Assembly (NCBI RefSeq): GCF_020850895.1
Contig: NZ_JADZDS010000043.1
Span: 1-57,827, forward strand
Reading direction: 5' to 3'
From: Thermomonas sp.
GTDB taxonomy: Bacteria > Pseudomonadota > Gammaproteobacteria > Xanthomonadales > Xanthomonadaceae
Length of the DNA stretch: 57,827 nucleotides
Shown: piece after piece, positions 55,990 through 57,827 of the stretch
Position numbering within the stretch: the stretch's first letter is position 1
Layout: the number at the start of each line of letters is the position of its first letter
The notes under the pieces: model-generated
Databases searched by the model: none
What the model saw: the letters and a program-made list of their open reading frames with translations, nothing else
Told to the model about the DNA's origin: nothing
Made by a program: the position numbers and the translations under genes

Positions 55990-56709
55990 ATGATCCAAGC
56001 CCTCGCCCATTCCCACGCCGGTGCAAGCGGTTTCGCATTGGCGTCCCCGGCCTGTGCACCGCATCCTCAGCCCAGCCGAATCGTCGCGCTCAGCAGCGCC
56101 ATCGCGCTCAACCTGCTGCTGTTCGGCATCGTGATGATGCCGATTTCCGTACCACCGCCATCCCTCACATCCATGCTGCCGCCGACCCTGCAGCTTCGGG
56201 TCATCCCCAAGCCCGAGGAAATCAAGGTGGTGCCGATTGAGCACCGTCAAACGCAGCTTCCGCCGCCAAGATACAACCGGGACGTCGCGGTCCGGCCACG
56301 CGACCCCGCGCCCTTGCTCGCCAGTTCGGAGGCGGTGATCCCCACCACCTCCGTCGAAACACCGGCGCTGGACAGCACGGCGACCAGTGATCTGGGCACC
56401 GCGACCGACATTGGCCCGGCGATCGAACCGGCACCCGTGCAACTGGCCTACCGCACCGCGCCGCCGCCGGCCTATCCGCGCAGCGCCATGCGCATGGGCT
56501 TGGGCGGCACGGTGTTGCTGCGCATCCTGGTCGATACCGACGGACGCCCGTTGCAAGTGACGATCGAACGCAGCAGCGGGCACCGGGACTTGGATGAAGC
56601 TGCACGCACCCAAGTGCTCTCGCGCTGGCTGTTCCAGCCGGCGATCCGCAACGGACTCGCGGTCCAGGCCATCGGTCTGGTTCCGGTGACGTTCGAGCCC
56701 CATCGCTGA
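55990..56709 (+). CDS. TonB-like energy transducer
   Basis: TonB proteins carry inner-membrane energy from ExbB/ExbD to outer-membrane receptors. The 239-residue protein has one membrane helix (about 30-51, AIALNLLLFGIVMMPI), a Pro-rich stretch, and a C-terminal TonB domain (about 155-239) with PPPAYPRSAMRMGLGGTVLLRILV and ERSSGHRDLDEAARTQVLSRWLFQPA. ATG 55990 follows a near-perfect AGGAGG six bases upstream. No ExbB/ExbD genes are nearby, so it must pair with proteins elsewhere or act alone as in many Lysobacterales with many TonB copies. Confidence 0.9.
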   Translation: MIQALAHSHAGASGFALASPACAPHPQPSRIVALSSAIALNLLLFGIVMMPISVPPPSLTSMLPPTLQLRVIPKPEEIKVVPIEHRQTQLPPPRYNRDVAVRPRDPAPLLASSEAVIPTTSVETPALDSTATSDLGTATDIGPAIEPAPVQLAYRTAPPPAYPRSAMRMGLGGTVLLRILVDTDGRPLQVTIERSSGHRDLDEAARTQVLSRWLFQPAIRNGLAVQAIGLVPVTFEPHR

Positions 56710-57085
56710 AGGAAATCAGAGTAGTCGTGGATCCGGACTCACGGGACGCGCATTCAGCGTCCCTTCCGGCTCCCGCCAATTCCAGTCACCTGATACGGCT
56801 TGATCCGGCAACCTCGGTTTGAGACGGTCTGAGCAACTCCATCCAAGAGGTGCCAGTCCAGCTATCCAAGACTGGCAGGAACCGCTGAATTGATCGGAAG
56901 TCCCTGAGCACGCGGCGCGGGCCCTCCGCGCCGCGCTGCATTCCGAACCGGCATATTCCCATGGCCAAAACTGCCGCCTCCGGCATATGCGGCCATCGTA
57001 TGCACGCATAGCCCGCATTCCTTTCCCCTCGCGTGGCGCGACACCTAGCCTGCATCGGCACTCCTTAAGCCTTGCAGCACCCGCC
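56710..57085. promoter_or_regulatory. Upstream region of cysJ with a direct repeat
   Basis: No gene fits in these 376 bases. A CCGGCATAT sequence followed by a GGCCA occurs twice, at 56948 and 56980, 32 bp apart (about three DNA turns), about 100-140 bases before cysJ. Such spaced repeats could bind a LysR-type regulator such as CysB, but no known CysB consensus is recognised. A GCGCGG/CCGCGC hairpin lies near 56920-56940. Confidence 0.35.
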
Positions 57086-57827
57086 ATGTCGAACGTCGTC
57101 CCCGCCCACCGGATCGCAGCACCGCTCAGCGCCAGCCAACACGCCTTGCTGGAGCGTTTTGCCGTGGATGCCGACGGCTCGGCCCTGCTCTGGGCCTCCG
57201 GCTTCCTGGCCGGGCTGGCGCGTGGGCAGGCGCCGGCAAACGCAGCAGCACTGGCACCGGCCGTCGCCACGGCTGCACCGGCGACGATCCTCTACGGCAG
57301 CCAGACCGGCAATGCCAAGCGTGCCGCCGAAGCGCTGCTGGCACAACTGGAAGCCGCCGGACTGCCGGTGCGGCTGCTGCGTACCGACGCCTACGCCACC
57401 CGTGAACTGGCCAGCGAGACGTTGCTGTATCTGGTCATCAGCACCCAGGGCGAGGGCGATCCGCCGGATGACGCCATTGGCTTCACCGAATTCCTGCTGG
57501 GCAAGCGTGCACCCAAGCTGCCGCAGCTGAAGTTCGGCGTGCTGGGGCTGGGTGATTCCAGCTATGCCGACTTCTGCGGCATCGCCCGCAAGCTCGATGC
57601 CCGTTTGGCCGAACTCGGCGCGAGCCGCATCCACGCCTTGGGCGAAGCCGATCTCGACATCGACGTCGTGGCCGCACCGTGGCGCGAAACCGCACTGGGT
57701 CATGCCCGCGAGCTGCTCAAGCCGGCCGCGCCCGCGCATCTGGCCACGGTGACGCCGCTGCGTCCGCAGGCCACGCCAGCGTGGACCCATGACAAGCCCT
57801 TCGCCGCTGAGTTGCTGGGCAACCAGC
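57086..57827 (+). CDS. cysJ: Sulfite reductase flavoprotein alpha subunit (3' end cut by the window)
   Basis: CysJ passes electrons from NADPH through FAD and FMN to CysI, which reduces sulfite to sulfide for cysteine synthesis. The visible 247 residues begin MSNVVPAHRIAAPLSASQHALL, the short CysJ N-terminal tail. The FMN flavodoxin domain follows: ILYGSQTGNAKRAAEALL, STQGEGDPPDDAIGFTEF and GVLGLGDSSYADFCG. The sequence then enters the linker and the FAD-domain start (KPFAAELLGNQ). The reading frame is open to base 57827, so the FAD and NADPH domains lie outside. cysI should follow. Confidence 0.95.
   Translation, partial: MSNVVPAHRIAAPLSASQHALLERFAVDADGSALLWASGFLAGLARGQAPANAAALAPAVATAAPATILYGSQTGNAKRAAEALLAQLEAAGLPVRLLRTDAYATRELASETLLYLVISTQGEGDPPDDAIGFTEFLLGKRAPKLPQLKFGVLGLGDSSYADFCGIARKLDARLAELGASRIHALGEADLDIDVVAAPWRETALGHARELLKPAAPAHLATVTPLRPQATPAWTHDKPFAAELLGNQ

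Overview
The window is high-GC DNA from a gammaproteobacterium. Gene order and protein content fit the Lysobacterales (Xanthomonadaceae/Lysobacteraceae). The main evidence is the block secG-tpiA / glmM-accD-trpA-trpB-trpF-truA-fimV-asd-aroC and the envelope block pyrH-frr-uppS-cdsA-dxr-rseP-bamA-lpxD-fabZ-lpxA-lpxB-rnhB-dnaE-accA-tilS, together with short GGGATT-type and CCCTCACCCC-type intergenic repeats. The genus cannot be fixed from the sequence. Most of the window is dense chromosomal core: no integrase, transposase, phage gene or CRISPR array was seen.

Layout. 1-13.8 kb (minus strand): tRNA-Leu, secG, tpiA, then a tight train truA-trpF-trpB-DUF3144-trpA-accD-glmM-2OG oxygenase, preceded by fimV, asd and aroC. 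14.0-18.5 kb (plus): an unusual five-gene operon coding for a TIM-barrel sugar isomerase/epimerase-like protein, a LuxS-family protein, a sedoheptulose-7-phosphate-cyclase-like protein, a UbiG-type methyltransferase and a UbiA-type membrane prenyltransferase. It lies exactly between two conserved core blocks. 18.6-31.0 kb (plus): nucleotide, translation, isoprenoid, phospholipid, outer-membrane and lipid A genes. 31.1-38.2 kb: dnaE, accA, tilS, xseB, ispA. 38.3-41.5 kb: a CHASE2 membrane sensor-like protein coupled to an SH3/M48 metalloprotease. 41.8-45.0 kb (minus): a DUF4870 membrane protein and a Tat-exported DUF1501/DUF1800 pair. 45.1-54.7 kb: the TldD/TldE protease genes, darP, a YhdP/AsmA-like giant, RNase G and Maf. 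54.9-57.8 kb (plus): a SIMPL-domain protein, a TonB-like protein and the start of cysJ, cut by the window edge.

How the genes work together. The 20-30 kb stretch makes undecaprenyl and CDP-diacylglycerol precursors, inserts outer-membrane proteins and builds lipid A. IspA and Dxr belong to the same isoprenoid supply, and AccA/AccD are the two carboxyltransferase halves of acetyl-CoA carboxylase. TldD and TldE normally form one heterodimeric protease and here flank darP. The five-gene operon is the best candidate for an undescribed system. Its cyclase keeps the metal ligands and NAD loop of the family but resembles the C7-cyclitol (EEVS/EboD-like) branch more than AroB. Its LuxS protein keeps all catalytic and metal residues. 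The last two genes suggest that a cyclic polar product is methylated and attached to, or moved with, a polyprenyl lipid.

Regulatory points. Five genes (accA, tilS, xseB, darP, maf) carry a TANNNT box exactly six bases before ATG, the layout expected of leaderless mRNAs. The lpxB start codon sits in the loop of a hairpin made from an intergenic repeat, and the N-termini of LpxB and RnhB are encoded by repeat DNA.
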